Shown in pieces: positions 38,187 through 49,190 of a DNA stretch of 64,000 nucleotides. This DNA comes from Polytrichum commune (Eukaryota > Streptophyta > Polytrichopsida > Polytrichales > Polytrichaceae): NCBI GenBank assembly GCA_950295325.1, contig OX485803.1, forward strand, positions 67,843,554 to 67,907,553, in the 5' to 3' direction. Below the pieces are notes generated by a model. The model had not been told where the DNA came from and searched no databases. It saw only the letters and a program-made list of their open reading frames with translations. Both the position numbers and the translations under genes were made by a program. Position 1 is the first letter of the stretch, and each line of letters begins with the position of its first letter.

Positions 38187-39520
38187 TTGGCTTCCGTGGA
38201 TATTTGGGGCATTGTGGACGAATCCGAGGGAACTCCACCATCCAATATTGATCTCAAAATAAATAAAGAATATCAAAGGCGTGCAAAGAAGGAAATGTCC
38301 GTCATTGTGCTCAACTTGGAGGACAACCAACTTGCGCACATTAGGAGTTGCAAAAAACCAACGGAGGTATGAAAAATCCTTTGCAACATCCACAAGATGA
38401 GGAGTTTGTCAAACATTCTTTTTGTTCACTACAAGTTCTTCACGTGCAAGATGAAAAAAAAAATGATGACTTGTTGGAACACATCAATAAGTTCAAGGCA
38501 CTTGCAAATCAACTCGTTTGCTTGGAGGTACCCATGAGAAAGAAAGATGTTGTCATGACTTTGCTTGAGAACTTGGTACCCTCGTACATGGCCTTGGAGA
38601 CGATGCCGATGATGAAACTCAGTGGTATTGCGTCCAAACAAACCCATGATCCATCTTGGCGCAAAGATGTCAAGACGTGCTACTATTGTAGCAAACCGGG
38701 CCGCATTGTACATTTTTGCTACAAAGCAAAGAACAAAAATGAAAAGAATGCTAACAACATCAAAACTGATGACTATTCATTCCGAATGCACCATGGAGCG
38801 TATTCATAGGTGACGTGTAAGTGGATTATAGATTTAGGAGCATCAAACTATATGACATCTTGTAGGACGGCATTTGACACATATGGGGTAATTGCTCATT
38901 GTAATTTATATTTGGGTGATGATAGCGTCGTGGAAGCAATCAGAATAGGTTTTATTATAATTTAAGGGCTGGTGAGAGGCAAAATCAAGGGAATTTGTAT
39001 CGAAGATGTCCTTCATGTGTCCAAGATGTAAGCAAATTTGCTCTTGGTGAGCAAGTTTTTGTCGAATGGATTGAAAGTGCAATTCAACCTAAATGAATGT
39101 ATTGTAAGAGGTCTTGATGGAGAGGTGGTTTCAATGGGACTACATAATGACAACTGTATGAAATACATTTCAAGAAGGTGTACAAAGCATATGCGGTCTA
39201 TTTGACACAATCATGAAGAGAAAATAGTGCATTTCATCATGAGAATCATCGGCTTGGGCATTTGAATGGGAAATATGTTCATGCACTTAAAAGTATGATG
39301 AGTGGCATGAACCTTAGCGAAATTCCTTGTACCATGTCTTTGTTGATTTGTGAAGTATGCATTGAGGGACACCAACTCAGAGTGGCATTTTATAGTGATA
39401 GGGGAAGGTGATCAAATAAGCCGTTGGATATAACACATTTTGATGTATTTGGGGGTATGAGATATATTGTGTTAATAGATGATAGTACGAGTAGTGGAAG
39501 TGATTTAAAAATGCGTCTAA
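38187..39520 (+). pseudogene. Copia gag-protease-integrase remnant
   Basis: Gag starts near 38187 (MASVDIWGIVD...). An in-frame TGA at 38370 stands where copia gag usually has Trp (PTEV*KIL), and an A-run near 38455 shifts the frame into NDDLLEHINKFKALANQL. The zinc knuckle reads CYYCSKPGRIVHFC: the expected His of CX2CX4HX4C is Arg. Protease follows from about 38819 with WIIDLGASNYMT, where the usual DSGA is DLGA. Then GAG-pre-integrase pieces (EDVLHVSKM at about 39000) and the first strand of integrase (about 39424). After 39520 recognisable pol ends; the rest of integrase, RT and RNase H are deleted. Non-functional. Confidence 0.8.
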
Positions 39521-39982
39521 GTGGGAGAAATAAGGCTCCATGGTGGTTGGAGTGGCCGAATCTTCCAAATCACATACATTTGATCTTGGTGAAGATATTG
39601 AGGAGTGTGGGGAACAAGTGGGAGATAACCTAGTTGCAATTTAAGTACCATGAGGAGAACTAGCAAACAAAGAGTGTTTGTGAACACCTGCCCCTAAACA
39701 ATTCTAACGAGGGAATGCAACCACTTTTAGGTGTTGATGGATAGGGGTGGCCTTTAGAGGAGCAAAGATACATCACAAGGGTGCGAAGAGTATTTAGAGA
39801 ATGGTAGAAGAACCATATATTGCACCAACATGCTGTAGAAAGGGAAAATAAAACATGTTTGGATGAAAATTAAAGTTGTATGAAACCATGTCATTTGGAA
39901 ATATGGTATTTAGAAATGATAGGTAACAATCACTATCAAGGGCAATGAAATTGAAATCCTTTGACTGCTCACAAAGTGGGAG

Positions 39983-40263
39983 TGTTGAAGGTACATCATT
40001 AGGTTGCTTGTAGTTATAGGATAGTGTTTGTTAGATGATTAAGAGTAAATAAAGTTTGAATGAACCCATATGGGTGGTAGGAAAGTGGGAGTTGAGATAT
40101 CCCATATGCATTGTATGAACCAAGGAGAAAAGTGCAATAAAGGGCAAGGCAAAGGGGAGGATGACCATCTCACTTCAAGTACTGTTCATATGGCTTTGTG
40201 TATGTGTATTTTCTTGTGCAATCTAATCTCTAGTTTTATTGTACCTCAATAACATCTTCAACA
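39983..40263 (+). repeat. Copia 3' LTR
   Basis: Starts TGTTGAAGG, ends ATCTTCAACA; short terminal inverted repeat TGTTGAAGA/TCTTCAACA is typical of LTR ends. Confidence 0.85.
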
Positions 40264-41826
40264 ACAATGAAGCAAACAAACTAGCCAAAAAAGGAGCAAA
40301 AGAACCTCGCATCATGGGCACCCCCTTCCACCTCATTGGTCACCTGTGAGCCCGAATCCGTGCCCACAATTCAATTTAAACTTCAAATAGATCAAAACAA
40401 ATAAAAATTGCAATTCTTGAGTTAGTTGATTAGGAGATTAGAGTTGTAGAGTAGGAATTATACTTTAATGTTGTTACAAGGATAAGCTTTGGTTATTGAG
40501 TGTGAAAAATGTTAAAACTAGTTAAGTAGTTAACTAGATGTAGGTAGGCCACATGCACATGGCTTTTAGTTAAATTATTGTTCGTATTAGGCTTCGGTTG
40601 GTTTTGTTCTAGATATGGGCATTGGTGAAAAGTGTTATTCTGTGGAGCCAACCGGCAAAGGGATTGAGCTGAATTCTCGTTAGGTCTGAAGGTGTCTCGG
40701 GAGGCAGGGGATCCTATCCCTCTCTCTCTCTTCTCTCGGCGGTGGTGGCGCACACAGGAGCCGGGAGACGGCTCTTGGTTGGGCAGCGAAGGGATGGACA
40801 TGGGATTTCAATGGTGGTGTGAAGGCCTCCAAGGGTGGTTGGACGCCAAAAATTGAGTGCTTCAGGGGAATCAAAGAGCGGAGAGTGAGCATCTGGGCGG
40901 ATGATCAAGGGAATGGTTAGGAGGGGCAGTAGCTGGTGGTTAATGCATAGAGGGGATTGGCTTTTGGGTGATTCAGATTTGAAGATTCAGGCATCACATT
41001 GCCCACTGTGAAGGATTCTGGGCTTGATTCACAAGGTGAATTACGAGGTCACTAGCTGGAAACAGGGGGCTTCATGCCCTGCCATGGCTCTAGAAGTTTC
41101 GGAAACTTACAATGCAATGTGGCTGCGATGCCAAAGTATTCAACACACTCACGTGGCCAGCAGATATCATCTAGAATTCAACGCAGATTTGGAACTCGGG
41201 CAGTCTGCTAGATCATTGAAGAGACTGGGTGAGCTGTCTGGAAACAAAGTCGGTGTCTGAATCTGTGCAGCATTAGTTGGCTACCAGGAGGGAGTTGTGA
41301 AAGTGGGTGATCGAACGCCTGCATCTCATGAGAATTTGTGGGCTCGAGAGATGGGAAGAGGTGAGCCGCAGGTGCTAATCTGAGAGCTTCCGCTGGAACG
41401 TCACCTAGTTCGGAGAGGAAGAGCCTACGGAGAGGCTAACATCAGGAGAAGGTGCCGGGTGGCACAACTGCGAGGACGGAAGCGTTGAACGACTGCAACC
41501 TGGGCCAAGACTGAGGCCAGGAACTTCTCGGGACCAACACAGTCCTAGGGGTGAACAAGGGGAAGGTGAGGTGTCGCGGCCCGCATTTTCTTAAAATCTT
41601 AAGAAACCTCGTTTTAAGTTTAAAGAATAGGTTTGAGCAAGGAAAACATAATAAGTACAGTACTTTATAGGTAGATTGTTAGGTAGGTTATTTAGGATTG
41701 AGAAGAAAAACTAAAATCCTTAAAGTAGTAAAAAATATCGAATTGAATTAGTATTAGGAATTCCGTTTCGACTCGGAAACCTTCGAGCGGAGCGGACCGC
41801 ACAGGCGACGGCGGGCCGCAACCACC

Positions 41827-43707
41827 ATGGCCACCCAAATACGGAAAATGATCGCGGACAAGCCGCTAGCCCTCCGCAAGGTGTACGTGGTCACCCCCAC
41901 TGGTCGCGAGGAGAGCAATGACTTGGAGGCAGACTTGAGGCGCATAGGCTGCCTCGGATTATGGGAAAAATCTTGGAGAGTGCGCTGTGAGGAGATGGTA
42001 AGGGAGTTAGTCACTGGGGAGGTGGACCACGTTTACGCTTCCACCATCCGGGGCCGACCGGATAGGTGGAATGCGAAATTGTGGAGTCGGGTTTACGGGT
42101 TCCAGTAGGGAGGGGAAAATATGGCCACTAAGAGAGAGGATTGTACCAGGGACAAATTCTCCCAGAAGTTGGATCCCAAGTATGGTTACTTCGTGAAGGA
42201 TTGTAAAGACGAGAGGAAAATGAGGATGTTAGCCTTTTTAGTGCATATCTTTAGCCCGGAGAAGCCTTATAACATCACTCTTACCCTTGCCACCACCTTA
42301 CTCCTTGAATACTCCGAGAAAAAGATGGTGGATTGGGGAAGCATCATTGGGAAGTTGGTGCACAAGTTGGCAACCAACACTAAGTGCGGCCTACCTTCCT
42401 ACATTGGGTCTTTCCTCTTCCACCTTTACGCACACGAAAACCTATTCACGGACGAAGAGAAAACCCAATGGACATCGCATCAGTTTATGCGGAAACTTCA
42501 GACTACCGACTCGGAACCGGAGATGGGCCATGAGGGTTTAAAGGAGGAGGATGTGATAGAGTTGAGCAACGAAGAGCGGCCCGTGACCAAGAAGCGGAAA
42601 CTAATGTTGGAGAATCGTGCGACGCGGACCAGGTCCGCCACCAAGCCGGTAGAAGGTGGAACCTTCACCTTCCCCTTGGGGGACAATCCGGTGGACTCCA
42701 TTATCCGCGACTTGGAGGGAGTACGGTCCCGGATTGCGGAATATGAGCTGCAAATGCACCAAGTAGGGAAATTGGTGGGCAACCCTCCGCGGGAGCGTTT
42801 GATTGCCGCAATATAGGAGGCCATCCGAGATCCGCGCCGGTTGCGGGAGCTGGAGCGTAAGGTGGACCACCTTACGGAAGAAAAACGGAAGACTGCGGAG
42901 CAAGTACAGAAGTTGGAGGCGGAGCGAGAGAAGCTTCTTAAGCAGGTAAAAGATATCACCCTCACGGTACAAAATGTGAGTAATATGGTGGAAATCCCGG
43001 GGAACGTATGGTGGAAAGCCAAGATGTTCGACGCAGAATTGAAGAACGGGGGCCACGTTTCCGGGTCGAAGATGGTTACCTTCATCATGGATCAAGGGAG
43101 TAAGATGGATGCATCTTGGAAAGCAATGAAGGCCCTCATTGCTAGTTGCACGGAGTTGTTTCCCGTCGTAGTTGAGTCATCGGAGGAAAGGGAGTCCTCA
43201 TCGGACTACTTCGACTTGACTCCTCATGACATGGTGGAAATTTAAGGTGCCGCGGTAGAAGGCGGAAACTAACATGCGGAAGAGGTGGACCAGGTGGAGG
43301 ACATCACGGCGATCACGACCCTGCCGGTTTCCACCACTGAGGTGTTCATTCCCAATGCCACCCCAGTTTCCGCCGCGGTTGGAGAGAAAACCTTGGGTGA
43401 TTGCCACGTGGCCGAGGTCTCAACGCCGATCCTTGCCACGGACTTCCAAGTGGTTGCCCGGGATCCGCCGCCACTTGCAATTTTTGCTCCGGAATTTCCG
43501 CCGGACAACCAACTGTCCGCACCACTTGCACTGGATGCGGCGGAAACGGTGGACCGCGTGGGAGCGATTCCCGGACCCGATGAACACGAGGTGTCAGTGC
43601 CACCACAATGTGCTCCATCTTTGGCAACGGACAGAGTGGATCGCCGCGAGGAGCGGAAGCAGAATAAGAAGGAAGCCAAGTTGAAGAAGCGGAAGGATAA
43701 GAAGTAG
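41827..43707 (+). pseudogene. Unrecognised 627-codon frame broken by four in-frame stops
   Basis: One reading frame from ATG 41827 (strong context ACCACCATGGCC) to the final TAG at 43705. It is interrupted at 42106 (TAG), 42814 (TAG), 43243 (TAA) and 43270 (TAA), with no frameshift. Parts: residues 1-93 basic N-terminus (MATQIRKMIADK); about 99-330 a folded-looking region (NITLTLATTLLLEY, GLPSYIGSFLFHLYAH); a basic NLS-like TKKRKL near residue 257; about 339-390 a heptad coiled coil (LRELERKVDHLTEEKRK); then a Pro/Ala-rich stretch and a Lys-rich tail (KKEAKLKKRKDKK). No known domain recognised. It sits where a gag-like protein might be, but there is no zinc knuckle. All stops could derive from Gln codons. 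Confidence 0.6.
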
Positions 43708-45395
43708 ATTTTAGTTAGGATTTCATTTTGGTTTGTTTTGGGTAAGTAGTTAGGTGGCCCCGGGTTGTGCGCCTCGTCATTTTCTTTGTTTAGGTTTTGA
43801 TCTCTCCATGAGGTGGATTGTCAGAACTGCCACGTGGCCCGCGATTTCCGGCATGGAAACCATGGCATGTGGGTGTTAGTTTGGTTTTTAAAGGGAGAAC
43901 ACTTCGGTGTTTCTCTCATCATTTTGCAATGCAAGTGTTCTTTTGTTAAATTCAGACCTTATGCTTTACTCCACCTTCGGTTTGAGTTGAGTCTTAAGTC
44001 CATGTGTAATGCAAGCGGCCCCTCCTTTCCGTATTTGAGGTTTCCGAGTTTTCCGCCATTCCCTATCACTGTGTAGGTTAGTTAGGTTAGTATTCCGTGA
44101 TAGGATAGGGGATCAGTAATACCCCGAGGTGCGTGTAGTTAAAACGCCCCTGTGTGAATAGGTGATGGGCAGAGGAATCTTAAGCACGGAAAGGCGGAAG
44201 GGATTGGACGAGCAAGGGAAAAGAACCCCACCGTGGGGTTGTTGGGCAAGGGGAGTTCCGCGCACACGGTAGGTTCTTCCCCACTTACTCCGTCCAACTA
44301 GGGACCGACAATGAGTAGCAGTGGATAGACCTGTCCAATAGTAGGGGGAGAGTTCTGGTTTACGCCTTCCGCTTGCCGTGACCTGGAGGTGGATCACACC
44401 AATCAGCAGTAACGAACTGGTCTAGAACACTCATGCATCTGCCGCGACTGGCGTTTGGTCCCACCGCGGATGGTAGGCATGGTAGCCCCATCCCTATGTT
44501 AGCCCCGCCGTCACGGAAAACAACAGACCTTAGGTCCTATCTTGTGTGACCTGTGGAACAGCACAAGCTACCCATTGTGAGGATAGGAGTGAAGATGTTG
44601 TGTTTCCACCTTTCTCGAGGGAGGATTCGGTTTCCACGTGCGGTATAGTGGAAACTGTGCCATTACGGAAACCGGATCAAGCTGGTTTTGTAGACCCAAA
44701 ACTTCCTCCATCTTTTCCCCTGTCAAAGAGGGTGGCACGCGTCGGATATTTGAGTGGGACACCTTGCCGAGGGAGGGTTGCCCCCATCATAGCACTAGTC
44801 TAAGGGGGTAGTAGTTAGAAGGAGGAGGTGGAGATAGGGAGACAACCCTAAGAAATCAACTCAAAGGGTGAAATCCTGATGAACAACTACCAAGTCTCTC
44901 TGAGCATTCTAGCCTAAACCACTAGAATTATGGTCCTTGTGACACGGTCAAAAATCTAGCGGATAGTGGAAATACAGGTTAGATCCGCTACCTCTATCGC
45001 GGAAACCTTATCCCGGAAGTCATGACCCGTAATAAAAAATCTTAGAATGGAGTGTATATAGTTGTTATACTATGGATTCGGGACGCTGAGTCTATTGTTG
45101 TTACTACTCTAGGGTGGGAGCTTGTCCATACTTTGTGTTGTGTTCCCTACCTCGGTCCACTACCGAGAAGGCGGAAATTTCCGTGCTATAATTTCCGTAA
45201 TATCCCGGATTTCTTAATCCGATTTGTGTTATCTTAGTTTCTGGTGTTTCTTGTGTGTGTGTGCTAGTGAAAGCTTTCCTCCCTCTGTGTTGTGAACAAC
45301 CGCAGGTTCTTCGTGGGAACGAACTTGGCGCGGCTGTGACGTGTTACGCGTTTATCAGGTTAATTTAATGAATACGCCACCACCGTGCTACGACA
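43708..45395. other. GC-rich non-coding tail of element C
   Basis: No gene supported; open frames are under 95 codons. The last 150 bp (TTCTTCGTGGGAACGAACTT ... GTGACGTGTTACGCG) have the look of an LTR end, an impression rather than a proof. Confidence 0.4.
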
Positions 45396-46169
45396 TGAGG
45401 GAACTGTCTACTCCCACAGCAAAATGCTGCACTGTCTTCTGGGGTGAATCCTTTTCCGAACAGTTGAAGGCTCTGCTGCCAGTGAGCTGCAGAACTACGA
45501 ATTACAATGGGCTCAAAGGCTCAAGCTTCTTGTGATGAATAGGTAGTTAGGTTGAGGCATTAATTTAGTGTAGGTGGCTATGGTAGGTAGGGAGATGAAG
45601 TGGTGTGACAATGCATAGGCAAGCCATATGTAACTTTGGTTTGGCTTAATGTTGTTTTTGGGGGAAGGGTTACTTAGAATGATTAAGAGTTGAGGGTTGG
45701 AGTTAGGGAAGTGAACTAGTGTCGAAGTGTAGTGGGTTTGTGTCTGGAAGTGACCAGAGGGGGAAAGTATTTATGAATACTTGTAATCATGCGTCAAATG
45801 AATAAAAAAAAAGTGGGTATTAGATAAGTGCTTGTTGGTGCTTGGGAAAGCCAAGTTCTGAGGACTAAGTGCGGAAACAAGTGCATGTGAGCCATAGGTT
45901 CCCACCCGGACTACGACGCATAAGGGTGGGGGTTTATGGTTGACATCACCAAACCCCATACTAGCTTGTAATGTCACCAACCCTCACACAACATGATGGC
46001 TCAATACACAACCTCAAAATATATATTAAAAAAAACTACAAAATGCCCTCGTTGCCAGAGCCAAGAATATGATTCTCAACGTAGAGTAAATGGTTCTCTA
46101 ACATAGACATCCACCCCCAATGGTCAAACCTATATTTGGGACACCCCTTGGATCACAAGTGCGTAAATC

Positions 46170-46694
46170 ATGAAAACCCTCAAAATTAGATTCGGGAGAT
46201 ACCTAGGTAACTACCATAGGAAATATATCTTTAAACATGACATATCCCCCCTATGCAATCTTTGTACATCTTGCCAAAACGATACGCGTCTCCACCTACT
46301 ATCATGTTGCAAAAACATACACATAAACAATCTAAGAACCAACTGCCACAACAAAGCAATCCATGCCTTGGTGAGCACCCTATTAGCCCACCCCACTAAT
46401 AGATGCTTCACCCTAATCAACATAGGAAAATTCAATAACAGAACCCTCAACAACACCATCGTATCGTGGCTACTTCCACTCATTGCTACCTACCAAAGCG
46501 CCAATGCCATGCTTGCCTGCGCCCAAATATGCTATGTATTATTGGTGCTCCACTCATATTCGAACTTCCCTCCACACCTAATCCAAATCTTAAAAAAAAA
46601 AAGATTTGAACTTGCTTATTATAATAACAAATTCCCAATAGAAGCCACTACTTGTAAATTGAATAAATATGCAAACTTCCATCCACTGCTCTAG
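46170..46694 (+). pseudogene. LINE C-terminal domain (post-RNase H, CxxC..H..C)
   Basis: A 174-codon open frame: KIRFGRYLGN, then SPLCNLCTSCQNDTRLHLLSC with the C-x2-C...H-x4-C pattern that follows RNase H in I/L1-type LINE proteins, then NLRTNCHNKAIHALVSTLLA and FTLINIGKFNN. It is the longest surviving part of the split LINE. A frameshift separates it from the RNase H end at 45953-46060. It is not independently expressed as far as can be seen. Confidence 0.65.
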
Positions 46695-46990
46695 CAACAA
46701 GGCTAGAATGTATTACCAATATTTCATTTCGGCAAGTATCAGAGGCACCATCCACACAACCACAATAAAAACAACTCCAAGAACTACACATTCCCACACC
46801 CAAAATACATAGAATCATGAGAAACTCTCACAAATCTCCATTAAAGTATTTAACACACATTACCTTTAACAAACAAAAATTTAAAAAGAAAAATGTCCCA
46901 TCCCATTGTACTAATATGAATATCGTAGGTTACTTATTGTGTGGCACTATCGCTAACCACGGTCCACCTACAAAAGTAGGCACTAAGTCA

Positions 46991-48519
46991 CCCCTGCTAC
47001 CCCCATAGCCACCTTGCCATAGGCAAGAGGTGGTGAACAAACATTGCATGACAACGTGAAATACACTGACATTCTTTATTCTTTTATTTTCTTAATCGTT
47101 GTGGTACCCTCTGTGAATTTCAAGACCTGAACTTAAAGTGGTAGGACCCCTATGACCTTCTATTTTTGTCAACACTAGCATGTTTATACACAGACTCTCT
47201 CTCTCTCTCTCTCTCCAAGACAAACTTATCAATATTAACCAAATATGGCTACTTAGGTTGCTATGATGATTGTTATGATCCTTTCCATGAAATGCGATGT
47301 TTGGATGACCCCTATAACCGCATGTCTTTGCCACTGCTAACATGATTATGGAGTCTCTCACTCTCTTATTGCAAGCCAAACTTATCAATGTCATGGACCA
47401 ACTACAGGTAAGGTATGTGGATGTTAATAAGTCATTTTTTCATGTTTTCCAACTTCTACCAATTAGATTGACGCAACAAAACTTGTGCTGCATCAACAAA
47501 TCTTTGATGAAGGATCCATCAAAATTGGATTCAAAACATGACCTCCCTTTACGATTATCGAAAGTGCATGTGTGTTGCTTTTCTGACTAGGTATCTAGGT
47601 GACTCCAATTCTTTTGACTATTAAATCTAGTACGATGGTTCGTGTGTCTTCTCATGGTTCCATTCTTAGGGTCCACCTAACTCCACACCACTCAAATATA
47701 GGTGTCCGATTAAGATAATCAACCAAATGAGGTCTGCATATATACTTTGGATTGCTTTGCAAATTGAGGTCAAGCAGTACTCTCCATGACTTTCAACAAT
47801 TGGATCTAAAGCAATGGAGCCAATATAACCGCCCATTGACATTACGTGACATTCACACCAGCTTTCGGCATCACCTCCACCCTTTTCTTTAGTTTTTTTG
47901 TCGGCACAAATTTAGTGTCTGATAGGAAGTGCATGGTCACGCCTCCTCCCAGACTCATTTGTCCCGGTGCTAAAGACACTTATTCACGCGCTTCGAAGCA
48001 TGTGCTTAATGATCACCATGTAGCCAACATTGATGGCCTCGCTCGCACCATGTTCCAATCGCGAATAGAAACAGGGCCAAGGGCCAAGTTCCAAGTCCCA
48101 ACTCTTTGTTTGTTTGTAGCAGCATGCATGCGCCTTGTTTTTAAGACTCGAACCAAAGCAATAGTCTCTGCAACGACCTTTGCAACTTAAGAATAGCACT
48201 TATTCACCGCACTTACAGAATAGTTCGTTGTTGCTCATGAAACACACACTGTTAGAGACTGGCACTATTAGAGATCCACAAGTGGTTGCCTCACCTATTT
48301 CTTTGAATAGGTGGCACTATTGTGAGATTGATAACTTATCGTTTCTTGCTGGATGGGGATATTAACTAAAATGAGACAAATGGTCCGCTCATTTTAATGT
48401 GGGGAACGTGATGGGAACGCAATGATTGATTTTTTTGTACGAGAGAATACCCGTAGAGGTTTTAGCCTCCACAAACCAAGTGTTCCAATGAAACCGGGCA
48501 AACAATCAATTGTAATCTC
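46991..48519. other. Intergenic region with duplication and CT microsatellite
   Basis: A (CT)n run at 47195-47214 lies within a diverged tandem duplication of about 165 bp (CAAACTTATCAAT at 47221 and 47378; ACCCCTAT at 47146 and 47309). About 47410-47710 matches 3595-3920. No gene supported. Confidence 0.5.
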
Positions 48520-48849
48520 GGGGGGGGGCAGTGTGTTAAAAAGTTAAGGATATAGGTGCGAACAACCACTATTTTATAGGGGGGTATTACTTTCAATTCT
48601 CTTCTTTTTTTCACATGCTATCATTATGTAAATTTCTACTTTAGGTTAATAGAAAAATGGCTTGCATTACTTATAATTCCAAAGTACCTATTATTCCATA
48701 CCCTATAGTACTTTAAAGATGTCCAATGCCATTTTTGATACCCTATATTACTCTTAAGTCGATTTATAATTTTTAGCTCCCATGATTTTAAAATACCCTA
48801 TCATTTGTTCGCACGTATATTGCTACTCCAACCAATGACTACCCCCCCC
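48520..48849 (+). repeat. G/C-run-bounded repeat, left copy
   Basis: Runs from 9 G (48520) to 8 C (48842-48849). Near its ends are the inverted words ATATAGGTGCGAACAA and TTGTTCGCACGTATAT, so each copy has its own imperfect terminal inverted repeats, as in a MITE. Confidence 0.85.
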
Positions 48850-49190
48850 AAGATTGTAATATGGAGGATCCCATCAAGGAAGACAAAAGGATTGTGCCTA
48901 CACTCCATGGGTGAACACCCGTGGACTATTAAACATTGGACGACATTGGACGACTCCCACATATTAAACATGTTGGCTAATATGACAATGCACATGAAAA
49001 TTCACAAAAAAAGATGCCTTTAAAAGTGGTAGTTTGAACATCCGTGGGACAAATGTCAATGTCTACGGCTCTCTAATTAATGCTCACAAAATTAAAATTG
49101 AGCTCCAAACATGCTAGATGGTGTCAACCATCTAGCCCACCCATGAGAGTCCACCCGTAGATACCCAGGAATGAGCAAGGCAACTTTAAT
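48850..49190. other. 3' flank of the transposase-like gene
   Basis: Non-coding; holds one palindrome copy at 48905-48924 and degenerate half-sites near 49038 (CATCCGTGGGA) and 49150. Confidence 0.5.
48905..48924. repeat. Palindrome, 3' flank copy
   Basis: CCATGGGTGAACACCCGTGG: 9-bp arms around AA, one arm mismatch to the consensus CCACGGGTG/CACCCGTGG. Confidence 0.85.

Larger units (their letters stand above)
36513..40263 (+). mobile_element. Ty1/copia retrotransposon, internally deleted, 3751 bp
   Basis: LTRs of about 270-281 bp: 5' 36513-~36780 and 3' 39983-40263, starting TGTTGAAG and (3' copy) ending TCTTCAACA, with clear homology throughout (shared CCCATATGGGT.GT.GGAAAGTG, GTGGGAGTTGAGATATCCCA). 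The 3' LTR is preceded by a purine tract AAAGTGGGAG. Flanks ACATT / ACAAT are a 5-bp duplication with one change. Inside: a 1.1-kb minisatellite, gag, zinc knuckle, protease, integrase start; RT and RNase H are missing. It sits inside the LINE RNase H frame. Confidence 0.85.
41572..45395 (+). mobile_element. GC-rich TG...CA element C, 3824 bp, nested in element A
   Basis: Begins TGTCGCGGCCCGCATTTTCT and ends CACCGTGCTACGACA, with perfect 5-bp terminal inverted repeats TGTCG/CGACA and an exact 5-bp target duplication TGAGG (41567-41571 and 45396-45400). No long terminal direct repeat was found by eye. It could be a very large solo LTR carrying an ORF, or an unusual non-autonomous retroelement whose LTRs have been lost or are too diverged to see. 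It contains the frame 41827-43707 followed by about 1.7 kb of GC-rich non-coding DNA. Confidence 0.7.
40345..45945 (+). mobile_element. Solo-LTR-like element A (interrupted by element C)
   Basis: Begins TGTGAGCCCGAATCCGTGCC and ends ...GGGTGGGGGTTTATGGTTGACA, flanked by an exact 5-bp duplication TCACC (40340-40344 and 45946-45950). Both ends match element B at 30113-31956. Without element C and its duplication it is 1772 bp, close to B's 1844 bp, which supports a single LTR-sized unit. Its removal restores the host LINE frame (GGT CAC | CAA ACC). No promoter or ORF could be assigned to the outer part (40345-41571, 45401-45945). Confidence 0.75.
35881..46990 (+). mobile_element. LINE split by two nested LTR-type insertions
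   Basis: Residual LINE pieces lie at 35881-36512, 40264-40344 and 45946-46990, all on the plus strand. The RNase H part reads AKLYAILLAVEHT (36291 onward) to KVWAHTNI (ending 36512), then EANKLAKKGAKEP (40269 onward) to FHLIGH (40343), then TPY..., HDGSIHNLKIYIKK (from 45953). With the copia element (36513-40263) and element A (40345-45945) plus one duplication each taken out, the frame runs through both junctions. The RNase H is dead: the usual catalytic Glu of AELYA is Lys and the Asp of TDSLN is Cys. After a frameshift the C-terminal part follows. The 3' region 46695-46990 is non-coding. Confidence 0.75.

Noticed and set aside
42498..43095. Long minus-strand frames (164-196 codons) opposite element C
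   Set aside because: Antisense to the longer plus-strand frame with strong start context, coiled coil and basic tail; GC-rich DNA keeps several frames open.
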